Shown: piece by piece, positions 16,638 through 26,376 of the stretch
Numbering within the stretch: position 1 is the stretch's first letter
Layout of the letters: each line of letters starts with the position of its first letter
Origin: CAJQLB01 sp905479065
Lineage (GTDB): Bacteria; Bacteroidota; Bacteroidia; Flavobacteriales; Flavobacteriaceae
Direction: 5' to 3'
Length of the DNA: 64,000 bases
Assembly (NCBI GenBank): GCA_943846735.1
Contig: OX044364.1
Span: 1,612,001 to 1,676,000, forward strand
Notes under the pieces: generated by a model
What the model was told of the DNA's origin: nothing
The model's input: only the letters and a program-made list of their open reading frames with translations
Databases searched by the model: none
Program-made: the position numbers and the translations under genes

Positions 16638-17654
16638 AAATTCACTACCAACTCCTAATTGACTTTCAATATAGATTTGTTCGCTATGAGCTTCAATGAT
16701 GTGCTTAACAATCGCTAATCCAAGACCTGAGCCACCTTCTTTTCTTGAACCACTTTTATCAACTCTATAAAATCGTTCAAATAATCTTGGCAAATGCTCT
16801 TGCTCGATGCCTTCACCATTATCAGTCACCCGAATAATCACTTTATTTTTTATTAAATTTTCAATACTAATTTCTGTAGTCCCTTGTGTATTTCCGTATT
16901 TGATAGAATTTACAATTAAATTAGACACCACTTGCTGGAGCCTTTGCTTATCGCCTTTAACCATAATCGGCTCAGTGTATTCCCTATCAAACATGAGCGT
17001 GATGTCTTTTTTAGATGCCTTAATCTCTAACTGATCAAATACGTGATTAATTAATTTAACAATATCAAAAGTTTCTTTTGTTAAAATTAAATCACCTGTT
17101 TCCAATTTGGTAATCATATCAAGATCATTTAAGATATAGGTGAGTCTTTCGACACCCTTATCTGCTCGATCTAAATATTTTTGAAGTAATTTTTCATCTT
17201 TAAAAGCTCCTTCAATAAGCGTAGAAATATAACCTTGAACAGTAAAAAGAGGTGTTTTTAACTCATGGGATACATTGCCAATAAATTCTTTTCTGTATTG
17301 CTCCCTTACCTTAAGTGTTTCTATCTCCATTTTTTTATTCTTGGCGTACTTATCTATTTCCTGAGTCAACGTTGCCATATCTGTAGTGATTTGACTTTTA
17401 CTAAAAGAACTAGACTCTAACAATTTTAAATCATCGTAAATCTTTTTGACGCGCTTGTAAATAAAAGTTTCTAAGCGCAATTGTACCACATAAAACACGA
17501 CCACAAAACAAAGTAATGCGAACAAACATAAATCTAACAGAACAAACTCACCTTTATAGAGCAAAAAAACACTCATTAAGAGTGTGAGTATGAGTGTTAT
17601 CAGGCTTGAAGAATTTAATGCAAACTTGTATGATTTTTTAAAATTTATCGACAT
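16611..17654 (-). CDS. sensor histidine kinase, PhoR-like
   Basis: Membrane histidine kinase of 347 residues. Two predicted helices near the N-terminus are separated by only a few residues (KGEF), so there is almost no periplasmic sensor domain; stimuli may be read within the membrane or through partner proteins. H-box FIGNVSHELKTPLFTVQ, N-box NLIVNSIKYG, and G boxes DNGEGI and SGLGLAIV are intact. Its ATG overlaps the stop of the response-regulator gene by one base, so the two are co-translated. Similar pairs are annotated PhoR/PhoB in Bacteroidota; phosphate specificity is inferred only. Confidence 0.94.
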   Translation of the reverse strand: MSINFKKSYKFALNSSSLITLILTLLMSVFLLYKGEFVLLDLCLFALLCFVVVFYVVQLRLETFIYKRVKKIYDDLKLLESSSFSKSQITTDMATLTQEIDKYAKNKKMEIETLKVREQYRKEFIGNVSHELKTPLFTVQGYISTLIEGAFKDEKLLQKYLDRADKGVERLTYILNDLDMITKLETGDLILTKETFDIVKLINHVFDQLEIKASKKDITLMFDREYTEPIMVKGDKQRLQQVVSNLIVNSIKYGNTQGTTEISIENLIKNKVIIRVTDNGEGIEQEHLPRLFERFYRVDKSGSRKEGGSGLGLAIVKHIIEAHSEQIYIESQLGVGSEFSFTLEKAK

Positions 17655-18343
17655 TAACTCACAAACTTATAACCCACACCTTTCACTGTTTTAAACAACT
17701 CATCTCCCAATTTCTCTCTTAATTTTCTAATATGAACATCTATCGTTCTGCCTCCAACAATGACTTCATTTCCCCAAACCTTATCTAAAATATCGTCTCG
17801 TTTAAAGACCTTTCCAGGTTTTGATGCCAATAAGGATAGTAATTCAAACTCTTTTCTTGGCAAACTGATTTCTTGGTCTTTTAACATGATTTTATAGGCA
17901 TCTCGATCGATAGTGAGGTTGCCAATTTTAACAACATCTTCAGAAACACTGTCATGACTTTCTTTATAGCGTCGTAACAGTGCCTTAACCCTACTCATTA
18001 AAACTTTAGGCTTGATAGGTTTGGTTATGTAATCATCAGCTCCGGCATCAAACCCCGCTACTTGAGAATAATCTTCACCTCGTGCTGTTAAAAATGTAAT
18101 CACGACATCTTTTAACTCGGGCAGTTGACGTATCTTTTCACACGCCTCAATCCCATCCATTTCTGGCATCATGACGTCTAAGATGATAAGTTGTGGACGC
18201 TCTTTCTCAGCTTTTCTTACACCTTCCAAGCCGTTATTGGCAGTGATTACTTGATATCCCTCTGTAGACAAATTGTACCCAACTATCTCCAAAATATCGG
18301 GTTCATCATCAACAAGTAAAATTTTTATATTGCTGTTACTCAT
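17654..18343 (-). CDS. response regulator, PhoB-like (OmpR family)
   Basis: DNA-binding response regulator, 229 residues: receiver domain at 1-125 with the phospho-acceptor Asp in IILDVMMPEMDG, an acidic DDE near the N-terminus and Lys in YITKPIKP, followed by a winged-helix OmpR-type domain at 135-229 ending RTIDVHIRKLREKLG...VGYKF. Pairs with the kinase encoded immediately after it. Upstream, a roughly 250-base gap with no recognised element precedes the damaged secreted-protein gene, which faces the other way. Confidence 0.95.
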   Translation of the reverse strand: MSNSNIKILLVDDEPDILEIVGYNLSTEGYQVITANNGLEGVRKAEKERPQLIILDVMMPEMDGIEACEKIRQLPELKDVVITFLTARGEDYSQVAGFDAGADDYITKPIKPKVLMSRVKALLRRYKESHDSVSEDVVKIGNLTIDRDAYKIMLKDQEISLPRKEFELLSLLASKPGKVFKRDDILDKVWGNEVIVGGRTIDVHIRKLREKLGDELFKTVKGVGYKFVS

Positions 18344-19238
18344 AATTTAAAACTAAAATTTGTAAGTAAAGATAAACTATTGATTTAAAATAGTTAAATA
18401 TCCTAGTTTAATAACATTTAGGTAACGTGTACTTAACACTGCAAAAACGTTGACACATTCTTTGCCCAATTGTTTTATCTGCTTAACACTTTACGATTAA
18501 AAGTTAATTAACCTACAATAGACTATCATTAATTCATTTTTTCTGTTATCTTTATATTCGATTTTTTTGAAACTAACTAACAACTATTTATATGAAAAAA
18601 CTTTACTTTTTACTTTCTTTTACTTTTATTGATCCAGTTTAACTCTTTTCGCAATCTGTAATAATTACTAGAGTAGTTGATGGAGGTTTAGCTTCAGATG
18701 GTTGTTCTGGATCATCTGGTGCATCAAGTCCAAAAGCGATTGAGCTTTATGTTGATGGGACTATTAACTTTACAGGTTACACTTATGATTTGTATAGCAA
18801 TGGAGTGAACATCAGCAAATAGTGAATCTTTAACTGATTTAGGAATAATTACAGATGCATTTGTTTACTGTAGTAGCATTTGGTGAAACAACTTTTGATG
18901 AAATATTACCAGCGAGCTACTAAACATATTGGTGGTGGTTCATTTAATGGTGATGATACAATTACAATAACTTCTGATGGAAGTACAATCGTTGATCAAT
19001 TTGGAGTAATAGCGTACGGATGGTACTGGAGAAGCATGGGAGTATTTAGATACTTATGCTAACAGAAATGACTCAAATGGACCCAATGTCTACATTTACG
19101 ATTGGAGAATGGACAACTGGTACAGTAAATGAATTTGATGGAACTGATTGTGCTACATTAACTGCTGCAGTCTCTTTTGGCACTTTTACTTATGGAGGCA
19201 CACCATGCGGAATATCACTAGGAACAGCTGTTTACGCC

Positions 19239-19495
19239 TGTTCAACAAGTACTCTTGGTGACAATAATGACGGAGTTACTGTTGAAATTCCATATACCGG
19301 TTTGGATGCAACCATCACATCTGTTTCTACCAATTCAGGAGGAACCGTTGCTGGAAGCAACCCGGCATTAGATACTGATGGGACCATTACAATCACAGGT
19401 CTTTTTGAAGGAGATGCTTGGGATATAACCATTAATGGTGGTAATTGTGACGGAATTTCGATCTCTGGAACAACCCCTGCCGCTGAGTGTGACCC
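19239..19495 (+). repeat. internal repeat unit 1 of the secreted protein
   Basis: Paired with 20028-20278. Both encode a domain of about 85 residues sharing DNNDGVTVEIPYTG, ITITGLFEGDAWD and INGGNCD, and both end at a Cys/Asp/Pro boundary. The DNA is also close to identical in long stretches, including the run encoding FEGDAWD, which suggests recent duplication or gene conversion within the gene. Confidence 0.75.
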
Positions 19496-20027
19496 GATAC
19501 CAGATACTTGTTTTAATCTTAGTGATGGAAGTAATGAGTTTGAAATTGTTACGTTGGCGACGAATGTTGACGGAGATGTTTGGACCAACTCAAATGGTAC
19601 TTACGCTATAAATGGCTTTTGTGGGGGCGGTTGCTCTGAAGAAACAAATGGGTGGTTAATTTTTGGACCACTAGATATGCAAGGTGCCTCAGATTTGTCA
19701 TTACTATTTACAGCTTCTGAGAGTTTTAGTGGTACAGACTTAAACATTCAATATACTAGTGACTACAGTAGCTTGTGTCCTGACAGTTCTACATGGACGT
19801 CTGCGGCAGTGATAACTGATGCTGGAACTTATAGTGTAGATTTATCTGCTGCCATAGGTAATGACGTATTTGTAGGGATTGAATATAATGACTCGGATGG
19901 CTCATTTTCAGGATGGTCTTTAACAAATGTTGAATTAGCTGCTTTTGGACAATGTCCAACTTTAGGAACCATACCAACTTCAGCTTGTGGAACTTGTACT
20001 ATTAATTTACAAACTGAAAATTATGTG

Positions 20028-20278
20028 TGTTTAACAAATACAGCAGGTGACAATAATGACGGAGTTACTGTCGAAATACCTTACACAGGCTCTGATACAT
20101 CTGGCGGAACATTATCTACTACGTCTTTGGGTGTTATATCGGGAGATATTAGTGTTGCTGATAGTACTATTACAATCACAGGTCTTTTTGAAGGAGATGC
20201 TTGGGATCTTACAATTAATGGTGGTAATTGTGACACCACAACTGTCTCAGGAACAATTCCAGTAGCTGAATGTGACCC
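20028..20278 (+). repeat. internal repeat unit 2 of the secreted protein
   Basis: Second copy of the repeat described at 19239-19495, with the same NNDGVTVEIPYTG and GLFEGDAWD landmarks. It follows the jelly-roll-like section and precedes the second lamin-tail-like domain. Confidence 0.75.
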
Positions 20279-21069
20279 TTCATTAACTGTTAATGTGGGA
20301 ATTACAGGAACTGTAGATGGTGTTTATATTAATGAAATACATTATGATAATACCGACGCGGATGTTGGTGAGTTTTTTGAAGTTGCAGGTCCAGCTGGGA
20401 CAGATTTAAGTAGTTACACTGTATCTTTATATAATGGTAGTGATGATGAATTATATGGTAGTAATGATACATTTAATCTTACAGGAACTATTGATGATGA
20501 AGGTTCGGGAGTTGGAGCGATTGTTGTATCGCTGCCATCTAATGGACTTCAAAACGGTGGTCCAGATGGTTTATCTCTATCAAAAACAGGATCAAATGAT
20601 ATTCAATTTCTCTCATACGAAGGAGTTATAGCAAGTGCTGGCGATGGCCCTGCGATTGGTTTAGCTTCAGTAGATATTGGCGTTTCAGAGAACCAAGCAG
20701 ATACACCTGCAGGATATTCCCTTGAGTACGATGAGACGACGACATCTTGGATTGTAGTAACAGATGACACCCCAGGAGATTTTGCCCAAGGTACTGCCTT
20801 ATCTAATGGTGATTTCAACTTAGCTAAATTTTCTTTATTCCCTAACCCAACAAATTCGGGGTATGTTAATATCACGTCAACAAATGGTGGTACTATTAAC
20901 GCTAAAGTATTTGATATATTAGGTAAAAAAGTGATTGATGTATCAATCGAAAATAACAGATTAGATGTTAATCAATTAAAAACGGGTATTTATATTATAA
21001 AAATGACACAAGGAACAAATTCTACAACTAAGAAATTAGTCATTGAATAAGTTTCTTATTACTCTATTT

Positions 21070-21104
21070 AAAAAGCGTTGCTGTGTAGCAACGCTTTTTT
21101 ATTT
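21070..21104 (+). terminator. intrinsic terminator after the secreted-protein gene
   Basis: Perfect 13-bp stem AAAAAGCGTTGCT / AGCAACGCTTTTT with a 4-base loop, followed by a T run, 20 bases after the TAA. It isolates the secreted-protein gene from the next gene, which has a TATTTTTG -7-like box at 21109-21116. Confidence 0.85.
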
Positions 21105-21121
21105 TAAGTATTTTTGTGGCA

Positions 21122-22102
21122 ATGATAAATCCTAAAGACATATTTTCAATACCGTCAGACAACTCTTTTAATGCCCTTGCCTTAGAAGTCTTTCGTTTTC
21201 AATTTGACCACAACAACACATATAGATCTTTTTGTGATTTACTTTACAAACATCCTAGTGATGTCAGGACCATTCATGACATTCCGTTTTTACCGGTAGA
21301 GTTTTTTAAGACACATAATGTCTTAAGCTCAAGCAATACCACACAAACTACATTTACGAGTTCTGGAACCACTGGTAGCGTACCTAGTAAGCACCATGTC
21401 ACAGACCTCAACATTTACAAACATAGTTTTACCCAAGGGTTTCAGCATTTTTATGGCAACATAGAAGACTACGTAATTCTAGCCTTATTACCCTCTTACT
21501 TGGAGCGTGATAGCTCATCCCTTGTCTATATGGTGAACACTATGATTCAAACATCAAAATATTCAGAAAGTGGTTTTTACCTTGATAATTTAGATGATTT
21601 AAAAGACCAGTTAATAACCCTTAACCGCAGTGATCGAAAAGTCCTATTAATTGGTGTTTCTTTTGCCTTATTAGATTTAGTAGGCTCCCATCAATTTAAG
21701 TTAAAAAACACCATTATCATGGAGACGGGGGGGATGAAGGGCAGACGTAAAGAACTTGTACGTGAGGAATTACATCAATTGCTAAAAAAAGGATTTGGTG
21801 TAAATCATATACACAGTGAATACGGCATGACTGAACTCTTAAGTCAAGCTTATTCTAAAGGTGATGGCTTATTTAAGTGTCCTCCGTGGATGAAAGTTCT
21901 AACACGTGATACAGAAGATGCTTTAAGTATTCAACATTCTACAAAAGCGGGTGGCATTAATGTTATTGATTTAGCAAATATTAATTCTTGCTCTTTTATT
22001 GCAACACAAGATCTCGGAAAAGTACTAGAAAATAATACATTCGAAATTATTGGACGCTTTGATAGTTCCGACATTAGGGGTTGTAATCTTATGGTGATAT
22101 AA
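21122..22102 (+). CDS. LuxE-like acyl-protein synthetase / acyl-activating enzyme
   Basis: Adenylate-forming enzyme, 326 residues from the ATG at 21122 (a GTG six bases upstream is open too). It carries the phosphate-binding loop TFTSSGTTGSVPSKH near 80-95 and a later EYGMTELLSQ motif of the ANL superfamily. The domain matches LuxE (acyl-protein synthetase of fatty-acid reductases), yet no luxA/B/C gene is nearby. In flavobacteria such proteins are annotated as acyl transferases and may activate a fatty acid for surface or lipid modification. A -7 box six bases upstream of the ATG would give a nearly leaderless mRNA. Confidence 0.8.
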   Translation: MINPKDIFSIPSDNSFNALALEVFRFQFDHNNTYRSFCDLLYKHPSDVRTIHDIPFLPVEFFKTHNVLSSSNTTQTTFTSSGTTGSVPSKHHVTDLNIYKHSFTQGFQHFYGNIEDYVILALLPSYLERDSSSLVYMVNTMIQTSKYSESGFYLDNLDDLKDQLITLNRSDRKVLLIGVSFALLDLVGSHQFKLKNTIIMETGGMKGRRKELVREELHQLLKKGFGVNHIHSEYGMTELLSQAYSKGDGLFKCPPWMKVLTRDTEDALSIQHSTKAGGINVIDLANINSCSFIATQDLGKVLENNTFEIIGRFDSSDIRGCNLMVI

Positions 22103-22169
22103 AACGTTCTTAGTAAAAATAAAAGTAATCTATACAGTCTTTGAAACCGCTTGTTTAACCGTGCAGTAA

Positions 22170-23465
22170 CTAGGAAAAATTGATGATAAATGTATTTCGC
22201 TTTCCTTTGTTAATGATGACATAAGCGTCTTTAATTAGGTCATCTTGTGAGATTTTATACTCTTCGGTCACTTTTTCTTTATTCACTGCAATCGAATTTT
22301 CTTTAAGGGCTCTTCGCGCTTCTCCATTACTATTTAAAAAATGCGTCTTTGCAGCCAACGCCGCGATCATGTCTAATCCCTCGGAAAGCTCTGATTTGTC
22401 TAGCCTAGCTTGTGGTACACCTTCAAAAACATCGAGAAAAGTAGCTTCGTCGAGTGTATGTATGTCTGTTTTAAAGGTTTTGCTAAATAAAATATTTGAT
22501 GCTTTTTCAGCACTTTGACAGGCCTCCTCAGAATGTACAATCGTAGTTACTTCTTCAGCTAGTCGTTTCTGCAGTAATCTTAAATGAGGAGTTTTTTGAT
22601 GTTCTTGTATTAATGTTTCAATCTCATTTTGAGAATAGAATGTAAATATCTTAATGTATTTTGTAGCATCTTCATCACTACTATTTAACCAGTATTGATA
22701 AAATTTATATGGCGAAGTTCTATTTGGATCAAGCCAAATATTACCGCCTTCAGATTTTCCAAATTTTGAACCATCTGATTTTGTGATTAATGGACAGGTA
22801 ATCGCAAATCCTTTCCCGTTTCCGATACGTCTAATCAATTCTGTTCCGGTGGTAATATTTCCCCATTGATCACTTCCTCCCATCTGTATGGTGCAGTCCT
22901 CTGCTCTAAATAAATGTAAAAAATCATAGCCTTGAACCAGTTGGTAGGTGAATTCAGTAAAACTCATCCCGTCAGTTGATTCGGACGATATTCTGTTCTT
23001 AACAGAGTCTTTAGCCATCATGTAATTAACAGTCAAGTGTTTACCAACATCTCTAATAAACTCCAAAAAAGAAAAGTTTTTCATCCAATCATAATTATTC
23101 ACAAGCACAGCCTTATTTGACTCGTTCGAATCAAAGTCTAAAAAACGTGACAATTGCTTTTTTATGGCTTCTTGATTATGACGTAAAGTGGTTTCATCTA
23201 ATAAATTACGTTCATTAGATTTCCCAGAGGGATCACCTATCATTCCTGTAGCACCACCAACTAAGGCATATGGCTTATGGCCACATCGCTGGTAATGAGC
23301 AAGCAACATGATTGGTACTAAATTCCCTATATGAAGAGAATCGGCTGTTGGGTCAAAACCAATATAGGCACTTCGCATCGCTTCTAATAAATGCTCTTCT
23401 GCACCAGGCATTACATCATGAATCATATTACGCCAAGTTAGCTCTTCAATAAAATTCTTAACCAT
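22170..23465 (-). CDS. tyrS: tyrosyl-tRNA synthetase
   Basis: Charges tRNA-Tyr. 431 residues. Class I signature FDPTADSLHIGNLVP (the HIGN form of HIGH) and KFGKSEGGN (KMSKS-like) are seen; a C-terminal S4-like RNA-binding domain follows (LKENSIAVNKEKVTEEY). Start ATG 23465 is preferred over an earlier TTG at 23486, because a TATCTTTG -7 box at 23491-23484 overlaps that region. Convergent with the LuxE-like gene, divergent from the SDR gene. Confidence 0.97.
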   Translation of the reverse strand: MVKNFIEELTWRNMIHDVMPGAEEHLLEAMRSAYIGFDPTADSLHIGNLVPIMLLAHYQRCGHKPYALVGGATGMIGDPSGKSNERNLLDETTLRHNQEAIKKQLSRFLDFDSNESNKAVLVNNYDWMKNFSFLEFIRDVGKHLTVNYMMAKDSVKNRISSESTDGMSFTEFTYQLVQGYDFLHLFRAEDCTIQMGGSDQWGNITTGTELIRRIGNGKGFAITCPLITKSDGSKFGKSEGGNIWLDPNRTSPYKFYQYWLNSSDEDATKYIKIFTFYSQNEIETLIQEHQKTPHLRLLQKRLAEEVTTIVHSEEACQSAEKASNILFSKTFKTDIHTLDEATFLDVFEGVPQARLDKSELSEGLDMIAALAAKTHFLNSNGEARRALKENSIAVNKEKVTEEYKISQDDLIKDAYVIINKGKRNTFIINFS

Positions 23466-23483
23466 GTTGTTCTTAATTTTAAA

Positions 23484-23491
23484 CAAAGATA
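23484..23491 (-). promoter_or_regulatory. tyrS -7 promoter box
   Basis: TATCTTTG on the minus strand, matching TAnnTTTG, 18 bases upstream of the ATG at 23465. No clear TTG -33 element at the expected distance. It decides the tyrS start. Confidence 0.5.
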
Positions 23492-23537
23492 CTTGTTTCG
23501 TTATTGAAGAGAAAAGAAAAATCCCTATTTTAGTTTT

Positions 23538-24566
23538 ATGATATTAGTCACAGGAGGCACAGGGTTAGTCGGAAGTCATTTACTTTTAAACTTAGTTCAG
23601 AGCGGGCATCGAGTTCGTGCTACCTATCGGAAAAAAGACACCATAAATAGAGCCAAACACGTATTTTCCTATTACACTGACAAGGTTGATTCTTTATTTT
23701 CTCACATTGAATGGGTGCAAGCAGATATCACAGAAATCCCCTCTCTATTAAACGCGTTTATTGATATTACACATGTGTATCACTGTGCTGCTTACATTTC
23801 ATTTGACCCAAAATATTACCACACCCTTAGAAAAACAAACATTGAGGGGACAGCAAATATTGTCAACTTATGTTTGTCTCATAATATTAAAAAACTATGT
23901 CATGTAAGTTCAATTGCAGCCATTGGCGCTATCGATACTAAAAAGATAAACACTGAAGAATCTTCATGGAATAAAGAAGAAGATCACAGTGTTTATGCCA
24001 TTACGAAATATGGTTCTGAGTTGGAGGTATGGAGAGGATGTCAAGAAGGCCTTAATGTAGTTATTGTAAACCCTGGTATCATTATTGGGCCTGGTTATTG
24101 GCGTCTTGGAAGCGGTCATTTTTTCAAGCGTATCGCGAGAGGAATGACTCATTACACTACAGGGGTAACGGGATTTGTTGCCATTGAAGATGTGATTCAA
24201 ATTATGGTATCGTTAATGCAAAGCACTCTGATTAATGAGCGCTACATTGTTGTCGCAGAAAACTTAAGTTTTAAAGACTTTTTTAACAAAATTGCTAATG
24301 CCTTGAAGGTTGATCCTCCAATAAAAAGAGCTTCAGCATTTTTATTGGAAATCGCTTGGAGAATGGATTGGTTAAGATGTAAATTAAAAGGAAAACATCG
24401 AAAACTAGTCAAGCAATCGGTGAAAACATTACAACGTGTTTCTAAGTTTGATAATTCAAAAATTAAGACTGCTCTTAACTATAGTTTTAAACCTATGGAC
24501 ACATCTATTGCTTCAACGAGTCACTATTTTTTAAACGACGAGGACGCTTCTTCAAAGGCAACTTAG
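23538..24566 (+). CDS. extended SDR-family NAD-dependent epimerase/dehydratase
   Basis: Rossmann oxidoreductase of 342 residues. NAD(P)-binding ILVTGGTGLVGSH at the N-terminus, catalytic HVSSIAAIG and YAITKYGSE (YxxxK), typical of extended SDRs such as nucleotide-sugar epimerases and dihydroflavonol reductases. Substrate is not evident. The last 62 bases overlap convergently with the 3' end of the DUF4296 gene, so 20 codons of each gene are encoded on both strands. Confidence 0.88.
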   Translation: MILVTGGTGLVGSHLLLNLVQSGHRVRATYRKKDTINRAKHVFSYYTDKVDSLFSHIEWVQADITEIPSLLNAFIDITHVYHCAAYISFDPKYYHTLRKTNIEGTANIVNLCLSHNIKKLCHVSSIAAIGAIDTKKINTEESSWNKEEDHSVYAITKYGSELEVWRGCQEGLNVVIVNPGIIIGPGYWRLGSGHFFKRIARGMTHYTTGVTGFVAIEDVIQIMVSLMQSTLINERYIVVAENLSFKDFFNKIANALKVDPPIKRASAFLLEIAWRMDWLRCKLKGKHRKLVKQSVKTLQRVSKFDNSKIKTALNYSFKPMDTSIASTSHYFLNDEDASSKAT

Positions 24567-25032
24567 TGTCTAAAATTACTTTGTCATTGGGATTAATTCT
24601 TCCTAACTCACCACGTTTTTTCAATGAATCAGTTTTTCTACGGCGCTCCTTGTTTATGGAATCCTTTTTTCTGTTTTCGATTTTCACCAAGTCGTTGTAA
24701 TAATTTTTCTCTTTTTTCAACTTCAGTTTTACCTCATTATATATATCCTCGTAGACCTGGACGTAGTTCGAATAGTACTCATTACTCTGTACAAATTGCA
24801 TACTATCTATATCAAACTTATCATAAACATAGGTAGCTGGATTAACACCATTCTGCTCCATAAGTTTTCTATTGGCTCCCTTTGCCGCACTGATAATAGC
24901 CATATCATAAATAATATCAACCATCCTACTTTTAGAAATTAATTCAGTTGGCTTCATTACATGACGTTGCTTTTTATTTCCACATGATAAACAAGTTAAA
25001 ACAACTAAAATAAGGCCTGATTTTTTCATCAT
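24505..25032 (-). CDS. DUF4296 lipoprotein
   Basis: Small secreted lipoprotein of unknown function, 175 residues. A short hydrophobic signal ends at the lipobox LTCLSCGNK, followed by a Lys-rich helical mature region (KLKLKKEKNYYNDL) and a basic tail. DUF4296 is a Bacteroidota family commonly next to dihydroorotase. The two tandem start codons ATGATGA overlap the pyrC stop TGA at 25031-25029, so translation is coupled to pyrC. Its 3' end overlaps the SDR gene antisense. Confidence 0.88.
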   Translation of the reverse strand: MMKKSGLILVVLTCLSCGNKKQRHVMKPTELISKSRMVDIIYDMAIISAAKGANRKLMEQNGVNPATYVYDKFDIDSMQFVQSNEYYSNYVQVYEDIYNEVKLKLKKEKNYYNDLVKIENRKKDSINKERRRKTDSLKKRGELGRINPNDKVILDTKLPLKKRPRRLKNSDSLKQ

Positions 25033-26375
25033 CTTTTAAATGTTAATCGTTTTGCTGCATTCATTTTAAAAAATTCAAAATTTTTATAAACTAAACTTCC
25101 ATTTACAAAAGTATGTGAAATTCTAGATTTAAAGGTGGTTCCTTCAAAAGGTGACCATCCACACTTGCAAAAAATATTTTCTTTTTTTACCGTCCAAGGT
25201 TGCTGTAAATTAACGACTACTAAATCCGCAAAATACCCTTCTTTGATAAAACCTCTTTTCTCAACTTGAAAAAGAATCGCTGGATTGTGACACATCTTTT
25301 CTACAATTTTCTCTAAAGATATTTTGCCATTGTGATAGTGTTCTAACATGGCCACTAAAGCATGTTGCACTAGAGGCCCTCCTGAAGGTGCTTTTGTATA
25401 CACATTTGATTTCTCCTCAACTGTATGAGGTGCATGATCTGTGGCAATAACATCAATGCGGTCATCCAATAATGCCGCCCAAAGTGCTTCTCTATCTTTG
25501 TTTGTTTTTACCGCTGGGTTCCATTTAATCATGGTCCCCTTTTTATCGTAATCTTTATCGGTAAACCATAGATGATGAATACAAACCTCAGCTGTTATTT
25601 TTTTATCTTTCAAAGGCAATTCATTAGAAAATAAGTTGGTCTCTTTTCCTGTAGAAAGATGAAAAACATGTAATCTTGCCCCTGTCTTTTTTGCCAGCTC
25701 AATCGCTTTTGATGACGATAAATAACAAGCTTCCTCACTTCTTATAATAGGATGATATTTCATGGGAATATCATCCCCATAAATATCTGTATGTTTTTTT
25801 AAATTTCGTCTTATAGTCCCCTCGTCCTCACAATGTACAGCAATTAATAAATCCGTATGACTAAATATATTTTCTAAAACTTCTGGATTATCAACTAACA
25901 TGTTTCCAGTTGAGGAGCCTAAAAACAATTTTAACGCAGCAACTTTTGTGGCATCTACTTTTAAAATTTCCTCTAAATTGTCATTAGTGCCTCCAAACAT
26001 AAAGGAATAATTTGCCCATGATGTGTTGGCAGCAATTGTAAATTTATCCTCTAACTTTTTTATGGTTGTTGTTTGGGGTTGCGTATTTGGCATTTCAATA
26101 AATGAGGTAATCCCACCGGCAACAGCCGCCCTTGATTCAGTTTCTATGGTCGCTTTATGAGTCAATCCAGGCTCTCTAAAATGCACCTGATCATCAATGA
26201 TTCCCGGTAGCACATAGTTTCCCTTTATATCGATAACGGTTATTTCAGATGTATTCAATGTAAGCGAGGAAGCTATTTTTTTAATGAGGCCATCTTCTAT
26301 CAAAATATCACCACTAACAACGTGCCCTTCGTTTACAATTTTTGCATTTCTTAATAAGGTTGCTTGACTTTTCAT
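25029..26375 (-). CDS. pyrC: dihydroorotase
   Basis: Pyrimidine biosynthesis enzyme cyclising carbamoyl-aspartate to dihydroorotate. 448 residues, the class-I/allantoinase-like type of amidohydrolase. The metal-binding DQVHFREPG (H-x-H-like pair with the usual intervening residue), the ATDHAPHT motif and the MPNTQPQT segment are visible. It overlaps the DUF4296 start by 4 bases and lies one base after the mannosyltransferase stop, so the three genes form one operon. Confidence 0.92.
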   Translation of the reverse strand: MKSQATLLRNAKIVNEGHVVSGDILIEDGLIKKIASSLTLNTSEITVIDIKGNYVLPGIIDDQVHFREPGLTHKATIETESRAAVAGGITSFIEMPNTQPQTTTIKKLEDKFTIAANTSWANYSFMFGGTNDNLEEILKVDATKVAALKLFLGSSTGNMLVDNPEVLENIFSHTDLLIAVHCEDEGTIRRNLKKHTDIYGDDIPMKYHPIIRSEEACYLSSSKAIELAKKTGARLHVFHLSTGKETNLFSNELPLKDKKITAEVCIHHLWFTDKDYDKKGTMIKWNPAVKTNKDREALWAALLDDRIDVIATDHAPHTVEEKSNVYTKAPSGGPLVQHALVAMLEHYHNGKISLEKIVEKMCHNPAILFQVEKRGFIKEGYFADLVVVNLQQPWTVKKENIFCKCGWSPFEGTTFKSRISHTFVNGSLVYKNFEFFKMNAAKRLTFKR

Positions 26376-26376
26376 A

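Larger units (their letters stand above)
18592..21050 (+). pseudogene. type IX-secreted modular protein, 5' part broken by one stop and five +1 frameshifts
   Basis: Expected product: a large secreted protein with signal peptide, lamin-tail-like N-terminal domain, and C-terminal type IX sorting domain (FSLFPNPTNSGYVN..LGKKV..GIYIIKM..TKKLVIE). The signal peptide starts at ATG 18592, but TAA lies at 18640-18642. The conserved reading then changes frame near 18803-18812, 18862-18866, 18912-18921, 19010-19019 and 19086-19091. Each change is +1. From 19056 a 664-codon frame is intact: two related 80-residue repeats, a jelly-roll-like section, a second lamin-tail-like domain (residues about 420-600) and the sorting domain. 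Either a recent pseudogene or an error-prone patch of sequence (see findings). No partner gene adjacent. Role unknown; adhesion or surface structure is a guess. Confidence 0.85.

Noticed and set aside
18880..19062. 60-codon frame with GGGSFNGDD as its own gene
   Set aside because: It is one of the shifted pieces of the 18592-21050 secreted-protein gene and has no independent start.
18592..19091. Programmed +1 frameshifting in the secreted-protein gene
   Set aside because: Five shifts in 300 bases with no slippery signals, plus a stop inside the signal peptide, cannot be a normal programmed mechanism.
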